A DNA stretch of 64,000 nucleotides from Dolomitihabitans soli (GTDB lineage: Bacteria > Actinomycetota > Actinomycetes > Streptosporangiales > Streptosporangiaceae). The DNA lies in the NCBI RefSeq assembly GCF_022213955.1, contig NZ_JAKNTW010000038.1, positions 1-64,000 of the forward strand. Reading direction: 5' to 3'. How positions within the stretch are numbered: position 1 is the first letter of the stretch; each line of letters begins with the position of its first letter. Below, piece after piece: positions 23,262 to 32,360 of this stretch. Position numbers and translations under genes: made by a program. The notes under the pieces were generated by a model. It ran no database searches and was not told the origin of the DNA. It worked only from the letters and a program-made list of their open reading frames with translations.

Positions 23262-25607
23262 CTACGCGGCGCCGTTCGGCGTCTGACCCGTCCGGGTCTG
23301 GCCGGGGCGGACGGTTCCGGCCAGACCCTCCCAGATCACGGACGGGGTCAGCGGAGTGGCGGTGATCCGGTCGGCGATCTCCGGGAGGGCGGCGGCTACG
23401 GCGTTGCCCACGGCGGCCGGCGGGCCGATGATCCCGGCCTCGCCCACGCCCTTCATGCCGCCGGGCGTCACCGGCGAGGGGGTCTGCATCAGCTCCACCT
23501 CGACGGGTGGCACGTCCGACGCGGTGAGCGGCAGATAGTCCGTGACCGGCTGGCCGTCGGCCGAGTAGACCACCTCCTCGGACAACGCCATCCCGATCCC
23601 CTGGACCACCCCGCCGCGGATCTGCCCTTCGACGATCGCCGGGTTCACCACGATCCCGCAGTCGTTGACCACCCAGTAGCCCTCGACCTCGACCGCCCCC
23701 GTCTCCGGATCGACGGCCACCGCCGCCGCGTGCGCGCCGAAGGCGAAGGTGTAGGCGGGCGGATCATAGGTCACCCGCTCCTCCAGGCCGGGGGAGACCC
23801 CTTCCGGCAGGTCCCACGCCCGCCAGGCCGAGACCGCGATCTCCGCCAGCGTACGGCGCGCCGACGGGTCGCCCTTGACCTGCACGGCGTCGCCCACGAT
23901 CTGCACGTCGCCGGGAGCCGCCTCCAGCTGGTGGGCGGCGATCGTCATGATCTTCTGGCGCAGCCGTACGGCCGCCTGGATGAGTGCCGCGCCGCCGAGT
24001 GCGAGCGACCGGCTGGCGATCGCGCCGACCGGGGAGTATGGCGTGGCCGCGGTGTCGCCCAGCCGTACCCGCACCCGTTCGAACGGGACGCCCACGTGGT
24101 CGGCGGCGAGCTGGGCCAGCGTGGTCTCGATGCCCTGGCCGATCGCGGCGACGCCGGAGGAGACCACCACCGAGGTGTCCTGCTCCATCCGCAGCATCGT
24201 CGTCTCGTACCCGCCGGACTGGACGCCCGCCAGCCGCATCTCCGCAGAGTTCCCCATGCCGGTGGCCTCCACATGGCAGGAGAACCCGACGCCGCGCCGC
24301 CTCCCGTCGTCCGCCGGCCGTACCCGGACCTTCGCGCGCAGCGCCGCCACCGCCGCGGGGAAGTCGCCCGAGTCGTACGGCTGGCCGGTGCGGCTGACGT
24401 GGGGCAGCTCGTCGGCACGCAGCAGGTTGCGCAGCCGCAACTCGAACGGGTCCACGCCCAGGAGCCGCGCGGCCTGGTCCACCAGCCGTTCCCGGGTCCA
24501 GGTCGCCTCGGGCTGGCCGAAGCCGCGGTAGGAGCCGGTCGGGGTGGTGGTCGTCACGGCCGCGCGGATCCGCACGCCCGCCACGTCGAACCGGTAGGGG
24601 CCCGGCAGGGTCACCGCCGTCACCGCCAGCGGGGAGATGCCCACGTTGGACGGGTGCGCGCCGATGTCGCCGAGGATGTCGCAGTGCAGCGCGCGGAACC
24701 GGCCGTCGCCGTCGAAGCCCAGCCGGGCCCGGTGCACGGCGTCACGTGCGGGCAGGGTCGCCGACAGGTGCTCGCTCCGGGTCTCGATCCACCGCACGGG
24801 CCGGCCCAGCCGTACCGCGGCCAGGCAGACCAGCGTCTCGTCCGGGTAGACGTGCTCCTTGCCGCCGAAGCCGCCGCCGACGTCGCACGACAGCACGCGG
24901 ACCTGGTCGTGGTCGAGCCCCAGCGCCCCGGCGACGTGGTCGCGGACGTGATGGCCGGCCTGGGTGCCGGCCCACACGGTGAGCGCGCCGTCGGCGAACG
25001 AGGCCACGACGCCGCGCGGCTCCATCGGGTACGGCGCGACCCGGGCCAGCCGGGTCGTCAGCTCCACCACATGCTCCGCCGCGCCGAGCGCCGCCTCGCA
25101 GTCGGCGGCCGGGTCGCCCACGGGGAAGTCGGTGAGCAGGTTGGTGCCCCAGTCGGGGTAGAGCAGCGGCGCGTCCTCGGCGAGCGCGGCCCGTACGTCG
25201 ATCACCGCCGGCAGCTCCGCGAAGTCGAGGTCGATCAGCTCCGCCGCGTCCCGGGCCGCCGCCTCGGTCCGGGCGACCACCAGCGCGACGGGCTGGCCGG
25301 CGTAGCGGATCGTCTCCGTCAGCACCGGGTAGCTCGTCTCCCGCTGGCCGGGGGCCAGCGACACGCAGGGCAGCAGCACGCCGGCCGCGTCGGCGGGCGT
25401 CAGGACGTCGAGCACCTCCTCGGCGGCCAGCGCGTCCTTGACGTCGCACCGGATCAGCCGCCCGTGCGCGATCGGGCTGCGCACCACGGCCGCGTACGTC
25501 ATCCCGGCAAGGGTGACGTCCGCCACGAACCGCCCACGCCCCTGGACCAGCCGGGCGTCCTCCCGGCGCGGAACACGCGCGCCGACGTACGGGTGACCAT
25601 CGCTCAT
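23262..25607 (-). CDS. xanthine-dehydrogenase-family molybdenum-binding large subunit, solo
   Basis: 781 residues matching the large (Moco) subunit of molybdenum hydroxylases. The domain order is the a/b-hammerhead (GRFVADVTLAGMTYAAVVRSP), then Moco-binding GGGFGGKEHVYPDE, GSYRGFGQPEA, GQGIETTLAQLAAD and the C-terminal GMKGVGEAGIIGPPAAVGNAV carrying the catalytic Glu. The active-site loop is SYRGFG, not the Cys-containing AYRCSF of CO dehydrogenase, so this is an aldehyde/xanthine-type enzyme rather than CODH. The FAD and 2Fe-2S subunits are not adjacent on either side, which is unusual; they must be elsewhere or absent. Confidence 0.85.
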   Translation of the reverse strand: MSDGHPYVGARVPRREDARLVQGRGRFVADVTLAGMTYAAVVRSPIAHGRLIRCDVKDALAAEEVLDVLTPADAAGVLLPCVSLAPGQRETSYPVLTETIRYAGQPVALVVARTEAAARDAAELIDLDFAELPAVIDVRAALAEDAPLLYPDWGTNLLTDFPVGDPAADCEAALGAAEHVVELTTRLARVAPYPMEPRGVVASFADGALTVWAGTQAGHHVRDHVAGALGLDHDQVRVLSCDVGGGFGGKEHVYPDETLVCLAAVRLGRPVRWIETRSEHLSATLPARDAVHRARLGFDGDGRFRALHCDILGDIGAHPSNVGISPLAVTAVTLPGPYRFDVAGVRIRAAVTTTTPTGSYRGFGQPEATWTRERLVDQAARLLGVDPFELRLRNLLRADELPHVSRTGQPYDSGDFPAAVAALRAKVRVRPADDGRRRGVGFSCHVEATGMGNSAEMRLAGVQSGGYETTMLRMEQDTSVVVSSGVAAIGQGIETTLAQLAADHVGVPFERVRVRLGDTAATPYSPVGAIASRSLALGGAALIQAAVRLRQKIMTIAAHQLEAAPGDVQIVGDAVQVKGDPSARRTLAEIAVSAWRAWDLPEGVSPGLEERVTYDPPAYTFAFGAHAAAVAVDPETGAVEVEGYWVVNDCGIVVNPAIVEGQIRGGVVQGIGMALSEEVVYSADGQPVTDYLPLTASDVPPVEVELMQTPSPVTPGGMKGVGEAGIIGPPAAVGNAVAAALPEIADRITATPLTPSVIWEGLAGTVRPGQTRTGQTPNGAA

Positions 25608-25677
25608 GGCCCGATTCTCACCCGCGGACCCCTCGGAGACCAGCAGTTCGGCCCGGCCGGATGGGGCCGGACGAGGT

Positions 25678-26922
25678 TCAGCGTTTGACGCGGGGTGCGG
25701 GCGGGAGCAGACGTTCGGCGGTGAGGCGGGCGGCGAGCAGCGGGCCCAGCAGGCGCGACGGTCCGAGGCGGGGAAGCGCGTCGATCCGCGCGGTGAGCTG
25801 GGGCAGCCGCCGGTGGGCGCCCTCGGCGACGGCGTGGGCGACGTGCAGGGCCGCCCGCCGGTGCGTGTCCAGGGCGCTGTGGCCGAGGTCGAGGGGGACC
25901 AGGACCCCGTCGGGAAGCAGCCCGATGATCCGTTCGGCGATCACCCGGGGCGTGCGCAGGTCCCGCGAGCCCGAGATGACCGCCGTCGGCCAGCCGAACC
26001 CCGGCAGCGCGGCCGGCAGATCGTACGGCTCGGCCTCGAACGGCGGGAACCTCTCGCCCGTTCGGAGGAACGACAGGTTGGGATCCAGCGGCAGGCCGTC
26101 GGGGCGCGGGCGGAAGCCCAGCTCACGGAAGGCGATCACGCCGACCAGGTCGAACTCCATCAGATAGCGGCTGACCTTGTCGCCCTCGTCGACCCCCAGC
26201 CCGGCCAGCCACGTCCAGGTCCGCCGCCCGCGTCCGGAGGCGAGCAGGTCGAGCAGCCGTTCGAGATGTCCGGCGCCGCCGAACTCGTAGGCCACCTGGA
26301 CGGCCGCGCCGGTCTCCTCGGCCGGCACCACGCCGTCGTCGACGAGCCGCCGCAGCTTCTCCGCCACCACGGCGGTGTGCGGCTCCCGGCCGTCCCAGAG
26401 GAGACGCCGCATGTTGTCCCGCACGGTCTCGTCGTCCCGAGCGGTGATCATCGGCGAGTCGAGCACCATCGCGGCGATCCGCTCCGGATGCCGGACGCCG
26501 AGGCCCTGGGCGAGGTAGGTGCCGTAGGACGAGCCGTACACCACCGCCTGATCCACGCCGCAGTCGTCGAGCACGGCGGCGAGATCGTCCACGACCTGGT
26601 CCACGGTGAGCGCGGCGGGCGGGAGGTCGGTTCCCGCGTCGTCCCGGCGGGACAGTCCGACCCCGCGATGTTCGACCATGACCACGTCGAGCCCGCGCGC
26701 CGCGGCCTCGGCCCGCAGCGACCGGTACGGCAGGACGGAGGCCAGCCCCGGCCCGCCCGGGATCACCAGCAGCGGGCACGCCGAGCGCGGCCCGCCACGC
26801 ACGTAGGCGAGGTCGAACCCGGCGGACCCGCCGGGGGTCACCGGCCGGCGCACCCGCCGCACATCCGGCTGTGCGGCGAGCTTGGCCCCCAGCTTGGCCC
26901 GGTCCTCGTCGCGCGCGATCAT
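25678..26922 (-). CDS. alpha/beta hydrolase (proline-iminopeptidase-like)
   Basis: 414 residues. The oxyanion-hole motif PLLVIPGGPGLAS and VEHRGVGLS precede the nucleophile elbow VYGSSYGTYLAQ. The acid is in ISGSRDLRTP and the His in LDLGHSALDTH. This arrangement fits the S33 prolyl aminopeptidase group. No signal peptide is seen, so it is cytoplasmic. The preceding gene on the same strand is not close enough to infer an operon. Confidence 0.8.
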   Translation of the reverse strand: MIARDEDRAKLGAKLAAQPDVRRVRRPVTPGGSAGFDLAYVRGGPRSACPLLVIPGGPGLASVLPYRSLRAEAAARGLDVVMVEHRGVGLSRRDDAGTDLPPAALTVDQVVDDLAAVLDDCGVDQAVVYGSSYGTYLAQGLGVRHPERIAAMVLDSPMITARDDETVRDNMRRLLWDGREPHTAVVAEKLRRLVDDGVVPAEETGAAVQVAYEFGGAGHLERLLDLLASGRGRRTWTWLAGLGVDEGDKVSRYLMEFDLVGVIAFRELGFRPRPDGLPLDPNLSFLRTGERFPPFEAEPYDLPAALPGFGWPTAVISGSRDLRTPRVIAERIIGLLPDGVLVPLDLGHSALDTHRRAALHVAHAVAEGAHRRLPQLTARIDALPRLGPSRLLGPLLAARLTAERLLPPAPRVKR

Positions 26923-26992
26923 GTTGCCCTCTTCATGATCATATCAACGAGGCGTCCGCCGGTGGAGTTCCCCCGCAGCCGGGTGACGGGGG

Positions 26993-27150
26993 TCATGTCC
27001 GGGTGAACCAGGTGACCCGGGCGCCGTTGCTGAACGTCTCGGTCTGGGTGGGGGAGAACATGGTGGGGCGGAACTCGCCGGAGAAGGCGGAGATGCCCGC
27101 GCCGGCCACCACCGGGTAGCTCTTGATGATCAGTTCACCAGGCGGTGGAG
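26993..27150 (-). pseudogene. 3' remnant of a dihydrofolate-reductase-family (RibD C-terminal) gene
   Basis: About 50 codons read PGELIIKSYPVVAGAGI, FSGEFRPTMF and FSNGARVTWFTRT before a TGA. This is the usual C-terminus of small RibD-like reductases. The NADPH-binding N-terminal two thirds are missing; upstream sequence in this frame does not match the family. Confidence 0.7.
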
Positions 27151-27200
27151 CGGCCGCGCCGAGCGCGTGTTTCCTCGGCCTGATCCCGGCTCGTGAGTGA

Positions 27201-28364
27201 TCAGGGGTGAATGTCGGCGTGGCCGGCCGTGACCGCTCGTGCGATCAGCCCGGCGGCTCGCCGTACGTCCTGCGTCGTGGTCCATCGGCCGAGCGACAGC
27301 CGCAGGGCGGAGAGGGCCCGCTCGGCCGGCAGGCCCATCGCGGTCAGGACGGCCGAGGGGGAGTCGGCGCCCTCGTGGCAGGCCGAGCCGGTGGCGGCGG
27401 CGATCTCCCCGACCGCGGCGAGCAGCCGCCTGCCGAGGATGCCGTCGATGCCGACGTTGAGGGTGCCGGGCAGTCGCCGCACCGGATGACCGTGCAGCCG
27501 GACCCGGCCGGGCAGGAGCCGCTCCAGCTCGCGGTGCAGCAGGTCGCGCAGGCCCGCCAGCCGGGCCTCGCTGCCGGGCAGTTCGAGGCGGGCCGTCTCG
27601 GCCGCGACGCCGAGCGCGGCGATGAGCGCGACGTTCTCCGTGCCGGCCCGCATCCCGCCCTCCTGGCCGCCGCCGTGGATGAGGGGGTGCAGCGGGACGC
27701 CGGATCGGACGTACAGGGCGCCGACGCCTTTCGGGGCGTACATCTTGTGCCCGGCGACGGTCAGCAGATCGACCCCGAGGCCGTCGACGTCGATGCCGAC
27801 CCGGCCGACGGCCTGGGCGGCGTCGGTGTGGAACAGCGCCCCGTGCCTTCGGGCGATGGCGGCCAGTTCGGCGATGGGCTGCAGGGTGCCGGTCTCGCTG
27901 TTGCCGTAGGCGACGGACACCAGCGCGGTCTCCTCGCCGATGACCGCGTCCAGGTCGGCGGGGTCGACACCGCCGAAGCGGTCGACCGGCAGCCAGGTGA
28001 TCGAGAACCCGTCGGCCTCCAGACCGCGGCAGGTCTCGATGACGGCCGGATGCTCGGTCGGCTGGGTGACGAGGTGGCGGCGTGGGCGGGCCAGCGCGGC
28101 TCCTCGGATCGCGAGGGTGTCGGCCTCGGACCCGCCGCCGGTGAAGACGATCTCCTCCGGCCGCGCGCCCAGCAACCCCGCGAGCCGCCCACGCGCCAGC
28201 TCGACCGCCGTGCGCGGCGCCTGCGCATAATGATGACCGCTGGAGGGGTTGCCGAAATGCTGGACCAGGTACGGCAGCGCCGCCTCCAGGGCGCGCGGAT
28301 CCACCGGGGTGGTGGCGTTGTAATCGAGGTAGATCGGCCCATCGGCCAGTCCCGGATGGGTCAT
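27201..28364 (-). CDS. cysteine desulfurase (NifS/IscS class V aminotransferase)
   Basis: A PLP enzyme that moves sulfur from cysteine to Fe-S or thiolation acceptors. 387 residues from the ATG at 28364: YLDYNATTPVDPRA, cofactor-stacking His in TQPTEHPAV, FHTDAAQAVG, Schiff-base Lys in TVAGHKMYAPKG, and the persulfide Cys in TGSACHEGADSPS. No IscU, SufBCD or MnmA gene is adjacent, so its acceptor is unknown. The frame stays open upstream to 28544 and an in-frame GTG lies about 17 codons earlier; the ATG is chosen where conservation starts although its ribosome binding site is weak. Confidence 0.88.
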   Translation of the reverse strand: MTHPGLADGPIYLDYNATTPVDPRALEAALPYLVQHFGNPSSGHHYAQAPRTAVELARGRLAGLLGARPEEIVFTGGGSEADTLAIRGAALARPRRHLVTQPTEHPAVIETCRGLEADGFSITWLPVDRFGGVDPADLDAVIGEETALVSVAYGNSETGTLQPIAELAAIARRHGALFHTDAAQAVGRVGIDVDGLGVDLLTVAGHKMYAPKGVGALYVRSGVPLHPLIHGGGQEGGMRAGTENVALIAALGVAAETARLELPGSEARLAGLRDLLHRELERLLPGRVRLHGHPVRRLPGTLNVGIDGILGRRLLAAVGEIAAATGSACHEGADSPSAVLTAMGLPAERALSALRLSLGRWTTTQDVRRAAGLIARAVTAGHADIHP

Positions 28365-28650
28365 CGGGAGCGCTTGGGCGGGCGGATCGTGCACAGTCCC
28401 GAACCTACCGGTCGGGGCGGCGGATCTCCCGGAGGCGGGCGGCCGAGGGCGCGCCGACACTGGCGCGGTACGGACCTGCCCTCGAAGCCCCGGATGACGA
28501 CCGCTCGCGCCGACGGTTCTGATCACCACATCCTCGAAGCGCACCGTGACCGAGCCGCGTGCGGCGCGCTGACCTGCGCCTGATCGTCGCGTCCGGCCGC
28601 CGGCACCACATAGGCGACGATCATGCCCTGGTGATCGTTATTTAGCATAT

Positions 28651-28666
28651 TGCAGTGCAGTGCAAA
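28651..28666. promoter_or_regulatory. candidate TetR operator
   Basis: The inverted repeat TTGCA-N6-TGCAA lies in an AT-rich patch 38 bases before the TetR gene. Arm length and spacing suit an autoregulatory TetR site. The remaining 28365-28650 spacer holds no gene that I can support. Confidence 0.5.
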
Positions 28667-28703
28667 TTTGTAGTCAACTTAAAGTTTTCGCTAGGCTTCG
28701 TGC

Positions 28704-29342
28704 GTGCGAGAAGGACTGCGGGAGCGGAAGAAGCGGCAGACCAGGCAGCGCATCTGTGACGTGGCCCTGGGCCTGTTCGTGGCGCGTGGCTTCGAGCACG
28801 TCACGATCGCCGAGGTCGCGGCGGCCGCCGAGGTGTCGGTGAACACCGTCTACAACTACTTCGAGGTCAAGGAAGATCTCGTGCTGCCGCCGGAGGAGGC
28901 GTCCCGGCAGCGGCTCGCGGACATCGTGCGGCAGCGACCGCCGGGGGAGTCCGCGGCGGGCGCGGTGCTGGCACGGCTGCGTGCGGAGGTGCGGGGACGT
29001 GCGCGAGTGGTGGGGCTGAGCGAGGGGTTCGGGCGCGTCCTTGAGATGATGCGGGCCGCCCCCACGCTGACGGCCCGGCTGGTGGAGCTCGGCCGGCAGA
29101 TGACGGACGAGCTGGCCGTCGTGCTGGCCGGGGAGGCCGGCGCCGCGCCGGACGATCCGCTGCCGCGCGCGGTCGCCTGGCACATCGGGTCCGTGCACGC
29201 GCTGATCCTTTCCGAGATCGGCGACCGGACCTCTGCGGGCGAACGTCCAGACGAGATCGCCACCGCTGTTCTGGAGTTGCTGGACGTCGTGGAGGGCCTG
29301 CTCGGCGAGCGCGTCCTCGGCTATGCCGTACGAAAGGGTTGA
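28704..29342 (+). CDS. TetR family transcriptional regulator
   Basis: 212 residues with an N-terminal helix-turn-helix (ICDVALGLFVARGFEHVTIAEVAAAAEVSV in outline; NTVYNYFEVKEDL as the recognition end). The C-terminal ligand domain is unassigned. GTG start; translation of the following small gene begins 2 bases after its stop, so the two form a unit. It probably controls itself through the TTGCA/TGCAA repeat just upstream. Confidence 0.85.
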   Translation: MREGLRERKKRQTRQRICDVALGLFVARGFEHVTIAEVAAAAEVSVNTVYNYFEVKEDLVLPPEEASRQRLADIVRQRPPGESAAGAVLARLRAEVRGRARVVGLSEGFGRVLEMMRAAPTLTARLVELGRQMTDELAVVLAGEAGAAPDDPLPRAVAWHIGSVHALILSEIGDRTSAGERPDEIATAVLELLDVVEGLLGERVLGYAVRKG

Positions 29343-29344
29343 CA

Positions 29345-29638
29345 GTGTTCAGAGTGACGATCCGGGGGAAGTTCAAGGGGCTCGACGACGCCGGCCGGGC
29401 GGCCGTCCTGGCGGTGAGCGGTGCCGCCTACACCGAGGCCGGCGCGTTCACCCATGACCACAGCGTGTCCGCGTTCACCTTCCGCTGCCAGGTGCCCGCC
29501 GGGCCCGACGACGACGAGGACGACGCGGCGCTGCGGGCCATGGTGGCGCTCGACGTGCATGGGCACGCGTACGAGATCTTGCAGGTCGCGGTGACGGACA
29601 TGCGCGACATCAAGATCCGCCGGAAGGGGCGCAGGTAA
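29345..29638 (+). CDS. DUF6204 family protein
   Basis: A 97-residue protein opening MFRVTIRGKFKGLDDAGRA and ending in the basic IKIRRKGRR, a pattern recalled from the DUF6204 family of unknown function. The GTG at 29345 has AAAGG 7 bases upstream; a TTG at 29339 overlapping the TetR stop is an alternative. Probably the target or partner of the TetR regulator in front of it. Confidence 0.65.
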   Translation: MFRVTIRGKFKGLDDAGRAAVLAVSGAAYTEAGAFTHDHSVSAFTFRCQVPAGPDDDEDDAALRAMVALDVHGHAYEILQVAVTDMRDIKIRRKGRR

Positions 29639-29783
29639 TGCCCTGCGACCTGCTGTCACGAACGTCGCCGAAGATCACACGGTCGCGCTGAGCCCTGGAC
29701 CACGCCGCCCCGGCCGGCTACGGGCGGGCTTCCCCGGAGCGTGGGACCGAGACGCAAGCGGCGACCGGCCGCAGAAACGAAGA

Positions 29784-29820
29784 GGCCGCCAAGGCCCTCG
29801 AAACTGGGACTTTGGCGGCC
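29784..29820 (-). terminator. intrinsic terminator of the tRNA operon
   Basis: The 9-bp perfect arms GGCCGCCAA and TTGGCGGCC are followed on the minus strand by TCTTCGTTTCTG. It sits about 36 bases past the 3' end of tRNA-Val and closes the leftward tRNA operon. The 29639-29783 stretch shows no other feature. Confidence 0.65.
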
Positions 29821-29855
29821 GTCTGACCAGGTCAGCCCATATCTGCTATGGGCAC

Positions 29856-29930
29856 TGGTGGGCGATACTGGGATTGAACCAGTGGCCTCTACCGTGTCAA
29901 GGTAGCGCTCTCCCACTGAGCTAATCGCCC
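29856..29930 (-). tRNA. tRNA-Val (GAC)
   Basis: Acceptor stem GGGCGAT pairs with ATCGCCC. The anticodon loop TTGACAC gives anticodon GAC, and the T loop GTTCAATCC is canonical. Discriminator A and the 3' CCA are encoded. It is the last gene of the four-tRNA leftward operon. Confidence 0.95.
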
Positions 29931-29941
29931 CGATGATACAG

Positions 29942-30013
29942 AGCGGACGACGGGATTCGAACCCGCGACCCTCACCTTGGCAAGGTGATGCTCTACCACT
30001 GAGCCACGTCCGC
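29942..30013 (-). tRNA. tRNA-Gly (GCC), second copy
   Basis: Acceptor GCGGACG pairs with CGTCCGC. Loop TTGCCAA gives anticodon GCC; T loop GTTCGAATC; discriminator T; CCA not encoded. Identical over its 72 bases to the copy at the 5' end of the operon. Confidence 0.95.
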
Positions 30014-30085
30014 GTGATCGCTTTGGGCGGAAGCCCTTGGCGCTTGACCTAACTTTAGCGGACTCCGGGAGTGCCGGAGTCCCTG

Positions 30086-30156
30086 AGGTGGAGACGGGAT
30101 TTGAACCCGTGTACGCGGCTTTGCAGGCCGCTGCCTCGCCTCTCGGCCACTCCACC
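30086..30156 (-). tRNA. tRNA-Cys (GCA)
   Basis: Acceptor GGTGGAG pairs with CTCCACC. Loop CTGCAAA gives anticodon GCA, and the discriminator is T (U73), the expected identity base for Cys. CCA not encoded. It lies between the two tRNA-Gly copies. Confidence 0.95.
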
Positions 30157-30169
30157 GGGGTGTTGTCCG

Positions 30170-30241
30170 AGCGGACGACGGGATTCGAACCCGCGACCCT
30201 CACCTTGGCAAGGTGATGCTCTACCACTGAGCCACGTCCGC
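30170..30241 (-). tRNA. tRNA-Gly (GCC), first copy
   Basis: First gene of the leftward operon Gly-Cys-Gly-Val. Same 72-base sequence as the downstream copy, with anticodon GCC and no encoded CCA. Actinobacterial genomes commonly have a single Gly-Cys-Val run, so the extra Gly looks like a local duplication. Confidence 0.95.
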
Positions 30242-30269
30242 AAAAGCCTGTGCGATGAGTCTATCGCGG

Positions 30270-32360
30270 TCAGGAGGTGGTCTGCCGCACGTCCGCGGCC
30301 TTGACGAACATCACGCGATGCCCGAACTGGATCTGGTGATAGGTCAGCCTTCCCTGGACGGCGACGTGCCGGGCGGGGTTGAAGGAACCGGCGCGGAGGT
30401 AGCTGGACCGGACGGTCAGGCCGACCGTGTAGCTCTGGCCGGCGCGCAGGCGGTACTGGAGCGGGACGAGTTTCTGGAAGGGCACGCGCCGGGGATAGGC
30501 GGCGCGCCCGGGGTAGGCCCTGCCGTACAAGGGGACGGAGGCGCGGCGGGGGGTGACGACCTTCGTGGCGTACGGCTCGGCGGTGGGGGCGCTCGCCGGG
30601 TTGTGGAACCAGGCGGGGTGGCCGAGATACCAGATGGCGGTCCAGTCGCCGCTGCGCCCGGCGACGGCGTAGCGCTGGCCGGTGGAGGCTCGGGCGGCGT
30701 GGTCGTAGACGCTGCGGGTGGACCCGCTCCCGGGGTGCTTGCCGATGTCCCTGACCAGGGGCGCGTCGTTGCGGGGCGCGGTGTGCAGCCAGACGGAGGC
30801 GGCGCCGGCGGCGGGGCACGCCTTGCCGGGTTTGCCCGCGACGCAGCCGGTGAAGTAGGGCCGGTGCGTCTGGTAGTCGGGCAGGATCACGACGGAGGCG
30901 GGGGACGTTCGCGCGACCCGCCGTACCGCGCGCCACGGCTCGTCGCCGCCGATCTCCGCGGGCAGGCCCGAGGACGGGTCGGAGGACGGGTCCGAGAGCA
31001 GGTCCAGGGTCGGCGGGGGAACGCCGTCCCATTCCGGCTCCCCGGCCGGGGAGCCGGCGTCCCACGAGGGATCGGCGGGGTCGGCGACCGGCGCGGAGTC
31101 GTCGCGGGGCGCGGCGCCGCCGAGGGGCGCGCCGAGCAGTTCGAAGTAGTGGGCCCAGTCCCAGTAGGGGCCGGGGTCGTCGTGCATGCCGGCCACGGTC
31201 GCCGGCGAGACGCCGGGCACGTTGTCGTGGCCGAGGATGTGCGCGCGGTCGAGCGGGATGCCGTGCTTGCCGGCCAGATGGCGGACCAGGGCGGCCGAGG
31301 AGCGGTACATCGCCTCGGTGTACCAGGCGCCTCCCCTGGCCAGGTAGCCCTCGTGTTCGAGGCCGATCGAGCGGGAGTTGAAGTACCAGTTGCCGCAGTG
31401 CCAGGCGATGTCGCGGTTCCTGACGTGCTGGGCGATCTGGCCGTCGCGCGAGCGCAGCGTGTAGTGCCAGCTCACGTAGCGGGGGTTGCGGCTCAGCTTG
31501 GTCATCGCGTCGTAGCTGGTCTCGCCGTCGTGGATGATGATGTAGTCGATCTTCCTGGGCGTGTTCATCCGGTCGTGGTTGCCGTAGCCGCCGTTGCCCG
31601 TCTTCCGGTACGCGCCCGGCATCCACTGGCAGGAGACCGTCGCCGGGCACTCCGCCCGGCCCGCCGGCGCCCGGCGTTCCGCGGGCCGCAGGGGGACGGA
31701 CGTGGGCGCCAGCCGTACGGCCTGCCCGTCGTCGGTGGTGCGCGCGGCGCCCGACCTAATCGTCGCGTAGACCTCCCTGGCGAACCCGTCGGAGGCGTAG
31801 GCGGCGACCGCGTCGTACCAGTCGGCGGGCTCGGCAGGCAGCGGTCTGCCGAGCCGGCGCTGCCGGTCGGCGAGCAGGGCCGCGCCGCCCCTGATGTTGG
31901 CCGCCGGGTCCGAGCGCAGGGTCGCGACGCCGAGTCCGGTGAGGCGCGCGGCCTGCCGTACGGTGTCGACGGTCGCCGCGGGGACGTGGTGAGCGGCGCG
32001 GGGGCGGAGGGCGGGGCGGCTGTCGTCGCCGCGGCGGTCCGGCGAACCGTGCGCGTGCGCGGGGCCGGTGGTGACGGCCCGCGCGTCGATCAGGTGCATC
32101 GGGCCGAACCCGCCCGAGGTGCTGGGTCGTCCCGCGTGCGTGTCCCACCGGGAGTGCAGGTAGGAGACGGCGAGCAGGACGCTCTCCGGCACGCCGTACG
32201 CCCGTGCCGCCTCGGCGTAGGCGGCCAGCCGGGCGCCGGCCGCGGGCCCCGGCGGTACGGCGGTGCTCGCCGAGGCGAGCGGGGGGAGGGCGGCGGGCCC
32301 TGGTACGGCGGTGCTCGCCGAGACGAGCATCGGGAGGGCTGCGGCGACCCAGAGGCGCAT
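30270..32360 (-). CDS. secreted N-acetylmuramoyl-L-alanine amidase with lysozyme-like N-terminal region
   Basis: A 696-residue exported cell-wall hydrolase. After the signal peptide comes a helical goose-lysozyme/SLT-like region (YGVPESVLLAVSYLHSRWDTH, GGFGPMHLID). The Amidase_2 domain then shows zinc ligands in YIIIHDGE and ILGHDNVPG, plus WHYTLRSRDGQIAQHV and NSRSIGLEHEG. A long C-terminal part has SH3-like features and ends in a beta-rich module. Likely acts in wall turnover or on competitors. AGGGAG lies 6 bases before the ATG. Confidence 0.85.
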   Translation of the reverse strand: MRLWVAAALPMLVSASTAVPGPAALPPLASASTAVPPGPAAGARLAAYAEAARAYGVPESVLLAVSYLHSRWDTHAGRPSTSGGFGPMHLIDARAVTTGPAHAHGSPDRRGDDSRPALRPRAAHHVPAATVDTVRQAARLTGLGVATLRSDPAANIRGGAALLADRQRRLGRPLPAEPADWYDAVAAYASDGFAREVYATIRSGAARTTDDGQAVRLAPTSVPLRPAERRAPAGRAECPATVSCQWMPGAYRKTGNGGYGNHDRMNTPRKIDYIIIHDGETSYDAMTKLSRNPRYVSWHYTLRSRDGQIAQHVRNRDIAWHCGNWYFNSRSIGLEHEGYLARGGAWYTEAMYRSSAALVRHLAGKHGIPLDRAHILGHDNVPGVSPATVAGMHDDPGPYWDWAHYFELLGAPLGGAAPRDDSAPVADPADPSWDAGSPAGEPEWDGVPPPTLDLLSDPSSDPSSGLPAEIGGDEPWRAVRRVARTSPASVVILPDYQTHRPYFTGCVAGKPGKACPAAGAASVWLHTAPRNDAPLVRDIGKHPGSGSTRSVYDHAARASTGQRYAVAGRSGDWTAIWYLGHPAWFHNPASAPTAEPYATKVVTPRRASVPLYGRAYPGRAAYPRRVPFQKLVPLQYRLRAGQSYTVGLTVRSSYLRAGSFNPARHVAVQGRLTYHQIQFGHRVMFVKAADVRQTTS

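Noticed and set aside
23262-25607. Carbon monoxide dehydrogenase CoxL
   Set aside because: The active-site loop reads SYRGFG and lacks the Cys of AYRCSF-type CODH.
23133-25688. Long plus-strand frame opposite the molybdenum hydroxylase
   Set aside because: Mirror of codon bias of the real minus-strand gene; low-complexity product.
23262-28364. Single operon from the molybdenum hydroxylase to the cysteine desulfurase
   Set aside because: All are leftward, but the gaps are 70 and 278 bases and contain gene debris, so co-transcription is not supported.
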